Origin: Planctomycetota bacterium
GTDB taxonomy: Bacteria > Planctomycetota > UBA1135 > GCA-002686595
DNA: 5,453 nt
Direction: 5' to 3'
Assembly: GCA_016764635.1 (NCBI GenBank)
Contig: JAESRM010000208.1
Span: forward strand, 1-5,453
The notes beneath the pieces were generated by a model. It was given only the letters and a program-made list of their open reading frames with translations. It was not told the origin of the DNA and did no database searches. Positions 1-5,291 of this stretch are shown piece by piece. The translations under genes were made by a program, and so were the position numbers. Each line of letters begins with the position of its first letter. Within the stretch, counting starts at the first letter, position 1.

Positions 1-1532
1 CCGGAGTGCAGGCTGTAACCGATGCCGACTCCCCCACCGTGGTGGAAGGAGACCCAGGTGGCGCCCGATGTGGTGTTGAGCATCAGGTTGAGCAGGGGCC
101 AATCTGCGACAGCGTCGGTGCCGTCTTTCATGCCTTCGGTTTCGCGGTTGGGGCTGGCGACGGAGCCGCAGTCCAGGTGGTCGCGGCCGATGGCGAGCGG
201 GGCGGAGATGCGGCCTTCGGCGACGGCTTGGTTGAAGGCGGCGCCGGCTTTGGCGCGGTCGCCGTAACCGAGCCAGCAGATGCGGGCGGGTAGACCTTGG
301 AAGGCCACGCGCTCACCGGCTAGTTTGATCCAGCGCGCGAGGGCTTTGTCCTCGGGGAAGAGCTCGAGGATGATCTTGTCGGTTTCGGCGATGTCGGCGG
401 GGTCGCCGGAGAGGGCTACCCACCGGAAAGGGCCCTTGCCTTCGCAGAAGAGGGGGCGGATATACTTGGGTACAAAACCTTCGAAGTCGAAGGCGTTTTC
501 GAGCCCGGCTTCCTGGGCGTGGCCGCGCAGGTTGTTGCCGTAGTCGAAGGTGTCGGCGCCGCGGTCTTGCAACTCGATCATGAGCTTGCAGTGGTCGACC
601 ATGGTTCGGAAGGATTCTATCTCGTAGAGCTTCGGATCGGATTCGCGCAGGGCGAGGGCGGCCTTCAGGTCCATGCCGTCGGGCACGTAACCGCCGAGCG
701 GATCGTGGGCGCTGGTTTGGTCGGTGAGGATGTCGGGGGTCACGCCGCGTTCGACCAGGCGCTTGAGCAGTTCCGTGGCGTTGCAGAGTACGCCGATGGA
801 AATGCCTTGCTTGCTGTCGCGCAGTTCGATGGCGCGGTCGATGGCAGCGTCGATTTCGAGGAACTTCTCGTCCACGTAGCGCGTGCGCATGCGGAAGTCG
901 ATGCGGGTTTCGTCCACGTCGGCGCACAGGCAGGTGGCGCCGTTCATGGTGGCGGCCAGGGGTTGCGCCCCGCCCATGCCACCGAGTCCGGCGGTCACGA
1001 CCAGGCGGCCTTCGAGGCTGCCACCGAAGTGACGTTCACCGGAAGCGGCGAAGGTTTCGTAGGTGCCTTGCAGGATTCCTTGCGTGCCGATGTAGATCCA
1101 GGAGCCAGCGGTCATTTGGCCGTACATCATTTTGCCTTCCGCTTCGAGCTTGCGGAAGTGCTCCCAGTTGGCCCAGTTGCCGACCAGGTTGGAGTTGGCG
1201 ATCAGGACGCGCGGCGAGTGCTTGTGGGTGCGGAAGACCCCCACCGGCTTGCCGCTTTGCACCAGGAGGGTTTCGTCTTCCTCAAGGCGCTGCAAGGTCG
1301 CGATGATGGCGCGGAAGCTGGGCCAGTCGCGGGCGGCTTTGCCCGTGCCGCCGTAGACCACCAGGTCCTCGGGGCGCTCGGCCACGTCCTCGTGCAGGTT
1401 GTTCATCAACATGCGCATGGCGGCTTCCGCTGCCCAGGTCTTGCAGGAGATCTGGGTGCCTGTGGGCGGGGTTTGAGCGCCTTCGGGCAGTTCGGAGGGG
1501 ATTACCTGGGAGGAGTCGCTTTGCAGGGTCAT
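1..1532 (-). CDS. hutU: Urocanate hydratase (urocanase), C-terminus cut by window edge
   Basis: Second enzyme of histidine degradation: it hydrates urocanate to imidazolone propionate in the cytoplasm, using tightly bound NAD+ as an electrophile. The frame is open for 510 codons from the ATG at 1532 to the left edge, with no stop or frameshift. Family hallmarks read clearly: AAMRMLMNN (~38-46), [13 protein letters not shown] (~58-70), [11 protein letters not shown], the glycine-rich NAD-binding stretch [12 protein letters not shown] (~182-193), [47 protein letters not shown] and [19 protein letters not shown]. Cys419 in the ARICW motif aligns with the active-site Cys410 of the Pseudomonas putida enzyme, the offset reflecting a slightly longer N-terminus. 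About 55 residues are missing at the C-terminus. No good Shine-Dalgarno sequence precedes the ATG, but its distance to the first conserved block fits the family. Other hut genes may lie beyond the left edge; none is visible. Confidence 0.97.
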   Translation of the reverse strand, partial: MTLQSDSSQVIPSELPEGAQTPPTGTQISCKTWAAEAAMRMLMNNLHEDVAERPEDLVVYGGTGKAARDWPSFRAIIATLQRLEEDETLLVQSGKPVGVFRTHKHSPRVLIANSNLVGNWANWEHFRKLEAEGKMMYGQMTAGSWIYIGTQGILQGTYETFAASGERHFGGSLEGRLVVTAGLGGMGGAQPLAATMNGATCLCADVDETRIDFRMRTRYVDEKFLEIDAAIDRAIELRDSKQGISIGVLCNATELLKRLVERGVTPDILTDQTSAHDPLGGYVPDGMDLKAALALRESDPKLYEIESFRTMVDHCKLMIELQDRGADTFDYGNNLRGHAQEAGLENAFDFEGFVPKYIRPLFCEGKGPFRWVALSGDPADIAETDKIILELFPEDKALARWIKLAGERVAFQGLPARICWLGYGDRAKAGAAFNQAVAEGRISAPLAIGRDHLDCGSVASPNRETEGMKDGTDAVADWPLLNLMLNTTSGATWVSFHHGGGVGIGYSLHS

Positions 1533-1632
1533 GGCTGGATTTGGCTCGGGGAGGCCGAAATGGGCGCTGGAGGGCGCATGGTCGCCTGTTTGGGAGGTCA
1601 GGGCAAGGGGTCAGCGCGGCCGTGGCGCTAAC

Positions 1633-1674
1633 CGGGGATACGGTGCCGTAGCACGGGGATACGGTGCCGTAGCA
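1633..1674. repeat. Perfect 21-bp tandem duplication in the left arm of the palindrome
   Basis: Two exact, adjacent copies of CGGGGATACGGTGCCGTAGCA occupy 1633-1653 and 1654-1674. The right arm has only one matching copy, in inverse orientation. The unit contains TACGGTGCCGTA, itself a 5+2+5 palindrome, so the whole element carries three copies of it (1639-1650, 1660-1671 and inverted at 1749-1760). Confidence 0.92.
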
Positions 1675-1695
1675 AAGATACCCGGTTTCTCCAAT

Positions 1696-1724
1696 CCTAC
1701 GCGCAGGCTTTGCCTGCGCGTAGG
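1696..1724. repeat. 13-bp perfect hairpin core, 3-base loop
   Basis: CCTACGCGCAGGC (1696-1708) pairs perfectly with GCCTGCGCGTAGG (1712-1724) around a TTT loop. It forms the centre of the larger palindrome. TTTCTC on the left (1686-1691) and GAGAAA on the right (1729-1734) extend the stem beyond short unpaired stretches. The stem is very stable, but no T-run follows it in either direction (AAAAGAGAAAG on plus, ATTGGAGAAAC on minus). Confidence 0.93.
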
Positions 1725-1778
1725 AAAAGAGAAAGCGGGCACCTTTGCTACGGCACCGTATACCCGGTTAGCTCATCG

Positions 1779-2342
1779 TCAATGCACCCCCGTGCAGTAC
1801 ATGGAAACCTCCATGGTCTTCATGTCCGAAGTGAAAAAGGTGCGCTTGTAACTGCCCATCGACTGCTCCGACTCGGAACGATGCTTAACCATAGCCCCCT
1901 TCCCATCCGGACCCATCCAGTTCATGACCATCGTGCGTGAGGCCAGGTCCATGTCCCCTTCCATCTGCGCCAAATTCGAACTCGAGCTGTCGATCCACGT
2001 CCCCACGTACTTGCCGCTCGCCACATCGTAGCCATAACAGCCATGGCCCTCGTAAACCCCCTTCTCCCCCATATCCATGCGGAACTCGGACTTGATCCAA
2101 TAGGGGCCGAGTGAAGTCACTTTCTCTGTCGCTTCGGAGGTTTGCTCGGTGCCATCGAGCAACGTCACGGTGACCGTGCCAGCATATTCCCCAACAGCCT
2201 TTTGCAACAGAATATGCTGGGGCGCGGGAGGCACCTGCCCTTCCTGCATGCTCTCAATAGCCGGATTCGAGGCCCCCGTGGAGGCGCAAGAGAAGGAGCC
2301 CAAAGCAACAAGGGCGCAAGCTGTGGCGTGGAGAAGTCTCAT
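1779..2342 (-). CDS. Exported DUF1579 family protein
   Basis: A 187-residue protein of unknown function. Residues ~1-19 form a short signal sequence (MRLL, then a hydrophobic stretch ending SFSC). Cys19 could be lipidated, but S-F-S before it is a poor lipobox, so secretion by signal peptidase I is also possible. The mature part fits DUF1579: QKAVGEYAGTVTV (~47-59), a GHGCYGYDVASGKYVGTWID block (~99-118) typical of the family's GYD..kY..tW.D core, and VMNWMGPDGKGA (~139-150). The length is normal. The ATG at 2342 is chosen over an in-frame TTG at 2378 because it puts the positive charge directly before the hydrophobic stretch. No clear Shine-Dalgarno sequence is seen. It lies 151 bases downstream of the hemolysin III-like gene on the same strand, with the large palindrome starting 6 bases after its stop codon. 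Confidence 0.85.
   Translation of the reverse strand: MRLLHATACALVALGSFSCASTGASNPAIESMQEGQVPPAPQHILLQKAVGEYAGTVTVTLLDGTEQTSEATEKVTSLGPYWIKSEFRMDMGEKGVYEGHGCYGYDVASGKYVGTWIDSSSSNLAQMEGDMDLASRTMVMNWMGPDGKGAMVKHRSESEQSMGSYKRTFFTSDMKTMEVSMYCTGVH
2179..2220. repeat. 11-bp perfect inverted repeat inside the DUF1579 gene
   Basis: CCAGCATATTC (2179-2189) and GAATATGCTGG (2210-2220) are exact reverse complements separated by 20 bases. They lie wholly inside the coding sequence, over codons for about residues 41-54, just after the signal sequence. A role in mRNA structure is possible but unproven. Confidence 0.8.
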
Positions 2343-2493
2343 GGAATTTGCAGTGGGTATGAAAAAGATGCCAAGCAAGGCAGCACCGGATCGAAACCGC
2401 GAATCCTGGAGTCAAAGCATGAGGCTGCCTTGAACCTATGCACCCGGGAACGCCCCCGGCGATACTCATCCCACAAAACCCTGTGACGCTGTA

Positions 2494-3192
2494 TCAGTGC
2501 GAAGTTTCGAGCTTCACGGGCAATGGTCCACTGATCTCTGCCTGCGCATGGTTGTTCAAGAACCGCCAGTGCATGCACATGGCCACCAGCACCGCCACAT
2601 GCCAAATCTCATGGGTCCCGACCACTCCCGGGATGATGACCGGCCAATCCATGGCCATCAAAAGAGCCCCAAGCGAGTACGCCACGCCCCCCCCAATCAG
2701 CAAACGAAGCTCTTCTGTGCCCACCCGCCGCCAAACGATCAAACCGGACAAACCCGCGAGCCAACCGAGCCCAAGGAATATCGAGTTGCCCAAGGCCAGG
2801 GGCAATTCGTGATAAAAGACACTGAACAAGGTCACGCCCGTAGCCACCGCCGACCACATCAAAACGATCGGCAACCAGCGCGCCACGCCTCGGAAAAACA
2901 AACCCTGAACCGGCGTATAGGTCCCCGCAATCAAAGCGAAGATCGCGGCGTAGTCCAAGCGCCCCAACACATTGCGCCCCGTCGTGCCCTCGGCCAGCAT
3001 GTGATAAACCCCGCTCATGGACAGCAGGAACACCCCGCAAAACACGTACACCGCAAAGTACGCCACACGCCCCTTGCTACCACGCGCCCGCAGCAGCAAT
3101 TTGATGCCGAACACTAAGAACACGAGGGCGCCCAGCAAATGGGTCATGGCCGAAAACGGCTCGTAGAATCCGGGGAGGGAGTGGGTCGGCAC
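2494..3192 (-). CDS. Hemolysin III / PAQR-family seven-helix membrane protein
   Basis: A 232-residue inner-membrane protein of the hemolysin III (YqfA/TrhA-like) branch of the PAQR/CREST superfamily, thought to be metal-dependent membrane hydrolases; bacterial members are linked to membrane fluidity. Seven hydrophobic segments can be placed at about 14-34, 43-62, 80-100, 105-125, 130-152, 163-181 and 194-212. Predicted zinc-site residues are present: Ser60 and His64 in SMSGVYH, Asp80, and the HxxxH pair His194/His198 in GTHEIWH, matching the Ser, His, Asp and HxxxH positions of adiponectin receptors. The N-terminal E-x6-H motif (Glu11, His18) is also there. The start is GTG, supported by a Shine-Dalgarno AGGAA; the internal ATG (residue 16) would remove Glu11. 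The gene's coding strand is G-rich, unlike that of hutU. The 'hemolysin' name is historical and does not imply toxicity. Confidence 0.93.
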   Translation of the reverse strand: MPTHSLPGFYEPFSAMTHLLGALVFLVFGIKLLLRARGSKGRVAYFAVYVFCGVFLLSMSGVYHMLAEGTTGRNVLGRLDYAAIFALIAGTYTPVQGLFFRGVARWLPIVLMWSAVATGVTLFSVFYHELPLALGNSIFLGLGWLAGLSGLIVWRRVGTEELRLLIGGGVAYSLGALLMAMDWPVIIPGVVGTHEIWHVAVLVAMCMHWRFLNNHAQAEISGPLPVKLETSH

Positions 3193-3196
3193 GGGG

Positions 3197-3201
3197 TTCC
3201 T
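3197..3201 (-). promoter_or_regulatory. Ribosome binding site deciding the GTG start of the hemolysin III-like gene
   Basis: On the minus strand AGGAA is followed by four C residues and then GTG (3192-3190). The spacing from AGGA to GTG is 5 bases. This favours the GTG over the in-frame ATG 15 codons later and over the out-of-frame ATG farther upstream. Confidence 0.65.
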
Positions 3202-3257
3202 GGGTGGAGTGACATCTTAAAGGTAGCCCGCGCCACCTCCAAACCCCATGTCCGATC

Positions 3258-3281
3258 TGTATAGGATTCCCTCGAAGGGAA
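3258..3281 (-). promoter_or_regulatory. Possible -10 element and adjacent palindrome upstream of the hemolysin III-like gene
   Basis: Read on the minus strand, TATACA at 3263-3258 resembles a -10 box about 65 bases before the GTG start. Directly upstream is TTCCCT-CGA-AGGGAA (plus strand 3267-3281), a 6-bp inverted repeat placed in the -35/-10 spacer region where a regulator could bind. No convincing -35 box is seen, so the call is weak. Confidence 0.3.
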
Positions 3282-3452
3282 AATTTGACCTGTATTGCGG
3301 AGCGTCCGCGGTGCTGCCCCGCATCTCCGCTGGATGCCCGCAATGCGAGTCAAGTGGCCCTGTCGATGGATTTCTCCACTTCCAATCTAGGTTGATACTC
3401 GGTCAGCGCCCCATCCACCGGTTTTACATCCACCAGATTCTCCGGTTCCCCC

Positions 3453-3481
3453 TTGCGCTCCTCGCGAAAGGTGTATATACA
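3453..3481 (+). promoter_or_regulatory. Predicted marR promoter
   Basis: TTGCGC (3453-3458) and TATACA (3476-3481) are separated by 17 bases, the best sigma-70-like pair upstream of marR. The -10 box lies inside the operator palindrome, so bound repressor would block RNA polymerase. Transcription would begin at about 3487-3490, at or next to the ATG. The phylum is unknown, so the consensus may differ. Confidence 0.4.
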
Positions 3482-3482
3482 C
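3471..3482. promoter_or_regulatory. Putative MarR operator 1 (upstream of marR)
   Basis: GTGTATATACAC is a perfect 12-bp palindrome ending 7 bases before the marR ATG. The same 12 bases recur at 3944-3955 before the next gene. MarR dimers typically bind AT-centred palindromes close to their own gene, so autorepression is the natural inference. Binding is not shown by the sequence itself. Confidence 0.75.
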
Positions 3483-3489
3483 TCTAACC

Positions 3490-3906
3490 ATGGAACGCAT
3501 CGACTGCATTTGCTTCAACCTCCGCCGGGCGGCGCGCACCACGAGTCGCTACTACGACGCGGTCCTGGCCCCCTTGGGCCTGCGCAACACCCAATTTTCC
3601 GTGCTGGCGGTGCTGACCCAACTCGGCCCCACCCCCATTTCCCAACTGGCTGAGGTCATGGCCATGGAACGCACGACATTGACCCGCAACTTGAAACCCC
3701 TGGAACGGGACGACCTGGTGGAGCAAACCGTAGGCGAGGATCGCCGCCAGCGCATTGTGCAACTCACGGGCACGGGCAAGAAGACCTTCGCCAAGGCTAA
3801 GAAGCTCTGGCAAGAAGCCAACGATTCGGCGGGACAGTTGCTCGGTGAAACCCGTACCAAACGCTTGCTGGGCGACCTGAAAGCCACCGCCGCCCGACTC
3901 TCGTAA
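3490..3906 (+). CDS. MarR-family winged-helix transcriptional regulator
   Basis: A 138-residue cytoplasmic DNA-binding protein, normal length for MarR. Residues ~1-30 form the N-terminal dimerisation helix, with a CxC pair (Cys6, Cys8) followed by FNLRRAART, an opening shared by one MarR subgroup. The winged helix spans ~35-95: SVLAVLTQLGPTPISQLAEVM, recognition helix around ERTTLTRNLKPLER (60-73), and wing GEDRRQRIVQLT (82-93) with the typical D-R-R pattern. The C-terminal helices (~97-138) complete the dimer interface. No Shine-Dalgarno sequence precedes the ATG and the predicted transcript start is almost at the ATG, suggesting a leaderless mRNA. The operator-like palindrome overlaps its promoter, and a longer copy precedes the next gene 64 bases downstream. 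It most likely represses itself and the iron-sulfur/SCP2 gene and responds to a small ligand or to oxidation; the ligand is unknown. Confidence 0.94.
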   Translation: MERIDCICFNLRRAARTTSRYYDAVLAPLGLRNTQFSVLAVLTQLGPTPISQLAEVMAMERTTLTRNLKPLERDDLVEQTVGEDRRQRIVQLTGTGKKTFAKAKKLWQEANDSAGQLLGETRTKRLLGDLKATAARLS

Positions 3907-3940
3907 CAACCCCCTCCCCACCCAAAAACCACCCCCATAA

Positions 3941-3958
3941 TGGGTGTATATACACCCA
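3941..3958. promoter_or_regulatory. Putative MarR operator 2 (upstream of the iron-sulfur/SCP2 gene)
   Basis: TGGGTGTATATACACCCA is a perfect 18-bp palindrome containing the same 12-base core as the site before marR. It lies in the 64-base gap after the marR stop and touches the ribosome binding site of the next gene. It could block a promoter of its own (a TATATA/TATACA sequence lies inside it, with no clear -35 box) or act as a roadblock to read-through from marR. The longer symmetry predicts tighter binding than at operator 1. Confidence 0.78.
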
Positions 3959-3963
3959 GAAGG
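3958..3963 (+). promoter_or_regulatory. Ribosome binding site that fixes the start at 3971
   Basis: AGAAGG sits 7 bases before the ATG at 3971. An in-frame GTG at 3944 would extend the protein by nine residues, but that GTG is part of the operator palindrome and has no ribosome binding site, so 3971 is preferred. Confidence 0.75.
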
Positions 3964-3970
3964 TCCAGCA

Positions 3971-5287
3971 ATGACGCACACCAGTCAACCCTCCAAAACG
4001 ACTCCAACCCGCACCCGTAACAAACGCCCCATCGACCCCGATTGGATCCGCGAAATCTGCCTGGCCGCTGGCGCCGATGACGTGGGGTTCGTATCGATCG
4101 ACAACGAAGCCGTGCGCTCCGAGCGCGACCGCATCCTGCCCGTCTTCCCCAAGGCCCGCACCCTGGTCAGTTTCGTCGTACGCACAAGCCGCGGCCCCCT
4201 GCGCAGCCCCGACCGATCCCTCGCCAACAACGAATTCCACGCCCGCGGCCACGACGTGGATGACGTGGGTCGTGCCCTGGTGCGCGCCCTCGAAGACCGG
4301 GGCATCGAAGCCATCAACCCGTCCATGGGCTTCCCGATGAACATGGACAACTGGCCCGAACCCTGGCTGATCTCCCACAAACCGATTGCGGTCGCAGCCG
4401 GCCTCGGAGCCATGGGCATCCACCGCTGCGTGATCCACCCCAAGTTCGGCAACTTCATCTTACTGGGCACGGTCATCCTTGAAGAAGAAGTGGCTGAACT
4501 CAGCCAACCACTCGACTACAACCCCTGCCTAAAGTGCAAACTCTGCGTGGCCGGATGCCCCACCGGCGCCATAAAAAGCGACGGAGCCTTCGACTTCTCC
4601 GCCTGCTACACCCACAACTACCGCGAGTTCATGACGGGCTTCGGGGACTGGGTGGAGACCGTGGCGGACTCGGGCAGCGCCAAGGAATACCGCAAGCGGG
4701 TCGAGGACAAGGAGACCGTTTCCATGTGGCAAAGCCTGGGTTTCGGGCCCAATTACAAAGCTGCCTACTGCATCGGAGTGTGCCCCGCTGGCGAAGACGT
4801 CATCGCGCCCTTCCTCGACAATCGCAAGGGATTCCTAAACGACGTGGTCAAGCCCCTGCAAAAGAAGGAAGAGGTCATCTACGCCATGAAAGGCTCCGAC
4901 GCTGCCGACTACGTGACCAAACGATTCCCCCACAAGGAACTCAAACACGTCAGCAGCGGCCTGCGCCCTGTTTCGGCCGCATCTTTCATCCGCTTCCTAC
5001 CGTTCCTGTTCCAACCCGGCCAAAGCAAGGGCCTGGACGCGGTCTACCACTTCGACTTCAACGGCGCTGAAACCCAACAACACACCGTGCGTATCTCAGA
5101 CGCCACCATCTCCGTCGAAGAAGGCTTGATCGGAAAAGCCGACCTGCACATGCGCGCCGACTCCAAAACCTGGGTCGCCTTCCTACGCAAGGACGTAGGT
5201 CTACTGCGCGCCCTCATCACCAGGAAGATCAAGCTCTCCGGAGACCCGCGCCTACTGATAGCTTTCTCAAAGTGCTTCCCCAGCTAA
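3971..5287 (+). CDS. QueG/reductive-dehalogenase-like 4Fe-4S protein with C-terminal SCP2 domain
   Basis: A 438-residue cytoplasmic protein with no Tat or Sec signal and no membrane helix. Residues ~20-180 resemble the cobalamin-binding reductase fold of epoxyqueuosine reductase (COG1600) and reductive dehalogenases: GADDVGFVSID, then FPKARTLVSFVV, then VAAGLGAMGIHRCVIHPKFGNF. An iron-sulfur region follows: Cys186, 189, 192 and 196-Pro in CLKCKLCVAGCP, Cys212 in FSACYTHNY (where QueG has RCISYL), and Cys267/Cys271 in YCIGVCP. Ala264 stands where QueG has the first Cys of its last motif, leaving seven candidate ligands. Residues ~352-437 are an SCP2-like sterol/lipid-carrier domain (HFDFNG, DATISVEEGLIGKADLHM, KIKLSGDPRLL); QueG instead often carries HEAT-like repeats. 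The QueG catalytic Asp appears not to be conserved, so tRNA modification is unlikely. I infer a reductase acting on a lipophilic substrate presented by the SCP2 domain. Neighbouring MarR control supports a xenobiotic or signalling-lipid substrate; cobalamin use and substrate are unproven. Confidence 0.85.
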   Translation: MTHTSQPSKTTPTRTRNKRPIDPDWIREICLAAGADDVGFVSIDNEAVRSERDRILPVFPKARTLVSFVVRTSRGPLRSPDRSLANNEFHARGHDVDDVGRALVRALEDRGIEAINPSMGFPMNMDNWPEPWLISHKPIAVAAGLGAMGIHRCVIHPKFGNFILLGTVILEEEVAELSQPLDYNPCLKCKLCVAGCPTGAIKSDGAFDFSACYTHNYREFMTGFGDWVETVADSGSAKEYRKRVEDKETVSMWQSLGFGPNYKAAYCIGVCPAGEDVIAPFLDNRKGFLNDVVKPLQKKEEVIYAMKGSDAADYVTKRFPHKELKHVSSGLRPVSAASFIRFLPFLFQPGQSKGLDAVYHFDFNGAETQQHTVRISDATISVEEGLIGKADLHMRADSKTWVAFLRKDVGLLRALITRKIKLSGDPRLLIAFSKCFPS

Positions 5288-5291
5288 CCCG

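Larger units (their letters stand above)
1627..1772. repeat. Large nested imperfect palindrome (possible MITE/REP-like element)
   Basis: The outer arms 1627-1653 and 1746-1772 are inverted copies matching at 26 of 27 positions, beginning GCTAACCGGG and ending CCCGGTTAGC. Inside them the pairing continues: CAAAG against CTTTG, CCCGGTTTCTC against GAGAAAGCGGG with one mismatch, then a 13-bp perfect core hairpin. The element fills most of the gap between the DUF1579 stop (1779) and the hutU start (1532). It carries no reading frame worth calling. Its compact size, paired ends and intergenic position resemble non-autonomous palindromic elements such as MITEs or REP/BIME units. No flanking target duplication is evident. 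As RNA it would fold into a long hairpin and could protect or end transcripts, but no T-run follows the core on the minus strand, so it is not a standard intrinsic terminator. Confidence 0.85.
3193..3489. other. Divergent intergenic region between hemolysin III-like gene and marR
   Basis: These 297 bases separate a minus-strand gene from a plus-strand gene and must hold both leaders. The left part has a minus-strand TATACA (3263-3258) next to a small hairpin (3267-3281). The right end has the marR promoter and operator. A plus-strand open frame of 79 codons (3248-3487) crosses the operator and shows no family features; I do not call it a gene. The middle (about 3300-3450) shows nothing I can assign. 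Confidence 0.6.

Noticed and set aside
519..1631. 370-codon open frame on the plus strand
   Set aside because: It is antisense to hutU in the complementary codon register, where high GC keeps stops rare. Its translation is low-complexity Gly/Ala/Val/His with no family features, while the minus strand gives an unmistakable urocanase.
1696..1724. Core hairpin as an intrinsic terminator
   Set aside because: The stem is strong, but no T-run follows it in either direction, so it does not fit the rho-independent pattern.
2387..2415. Minus-strand TTGACT as -35 box for the DUF1579 gene
   Set aside because: At normal spacing (16-18 bases) the -10 positions read CGATCC, GATCCG or ATCCGG, which are poor matches.
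2444..2459. Short hairpin after the hemolysin III-like gene as a terminator
   Set aside because: The stem is only 5 bp (CCGGG/CCCGG), with no T-run.
2497..3117. 206-codon plus-strand frame opposite the hemolysin III-like gene
   Set aside because: Rich in His, Gln, Arg and Pro with no domains; the opposite strand encodes a clear seven-helix membrane protein with conserved metal-site residues.
3257..3296. CTGTATA and CTGTATT as extra MarR half-sites upstream of the hemolysin III-like gene
   Set aside because: They are direct rather than inverted, 33 bases apart, and share only TGTAT with the operator core; expected by chance.
3248..3487. 79-codon plus-strand frame before marR
   Set aside because: It crosses the marR promoter and operator, has no ribosome binding site and matches no family I recognise.
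3471..3958. The paired palindromes as dif or origin sequences explaining the skew change
   Set aside because: They do not resemble dif arms or DnaA boxes, and they lie well away from the skew change; operator function fits better.
3797..4438. 213-codon minus-strand frame across marR and the iron-sulfur gene
   Set aside because: Antisense to two well-supported genes, with no family features.
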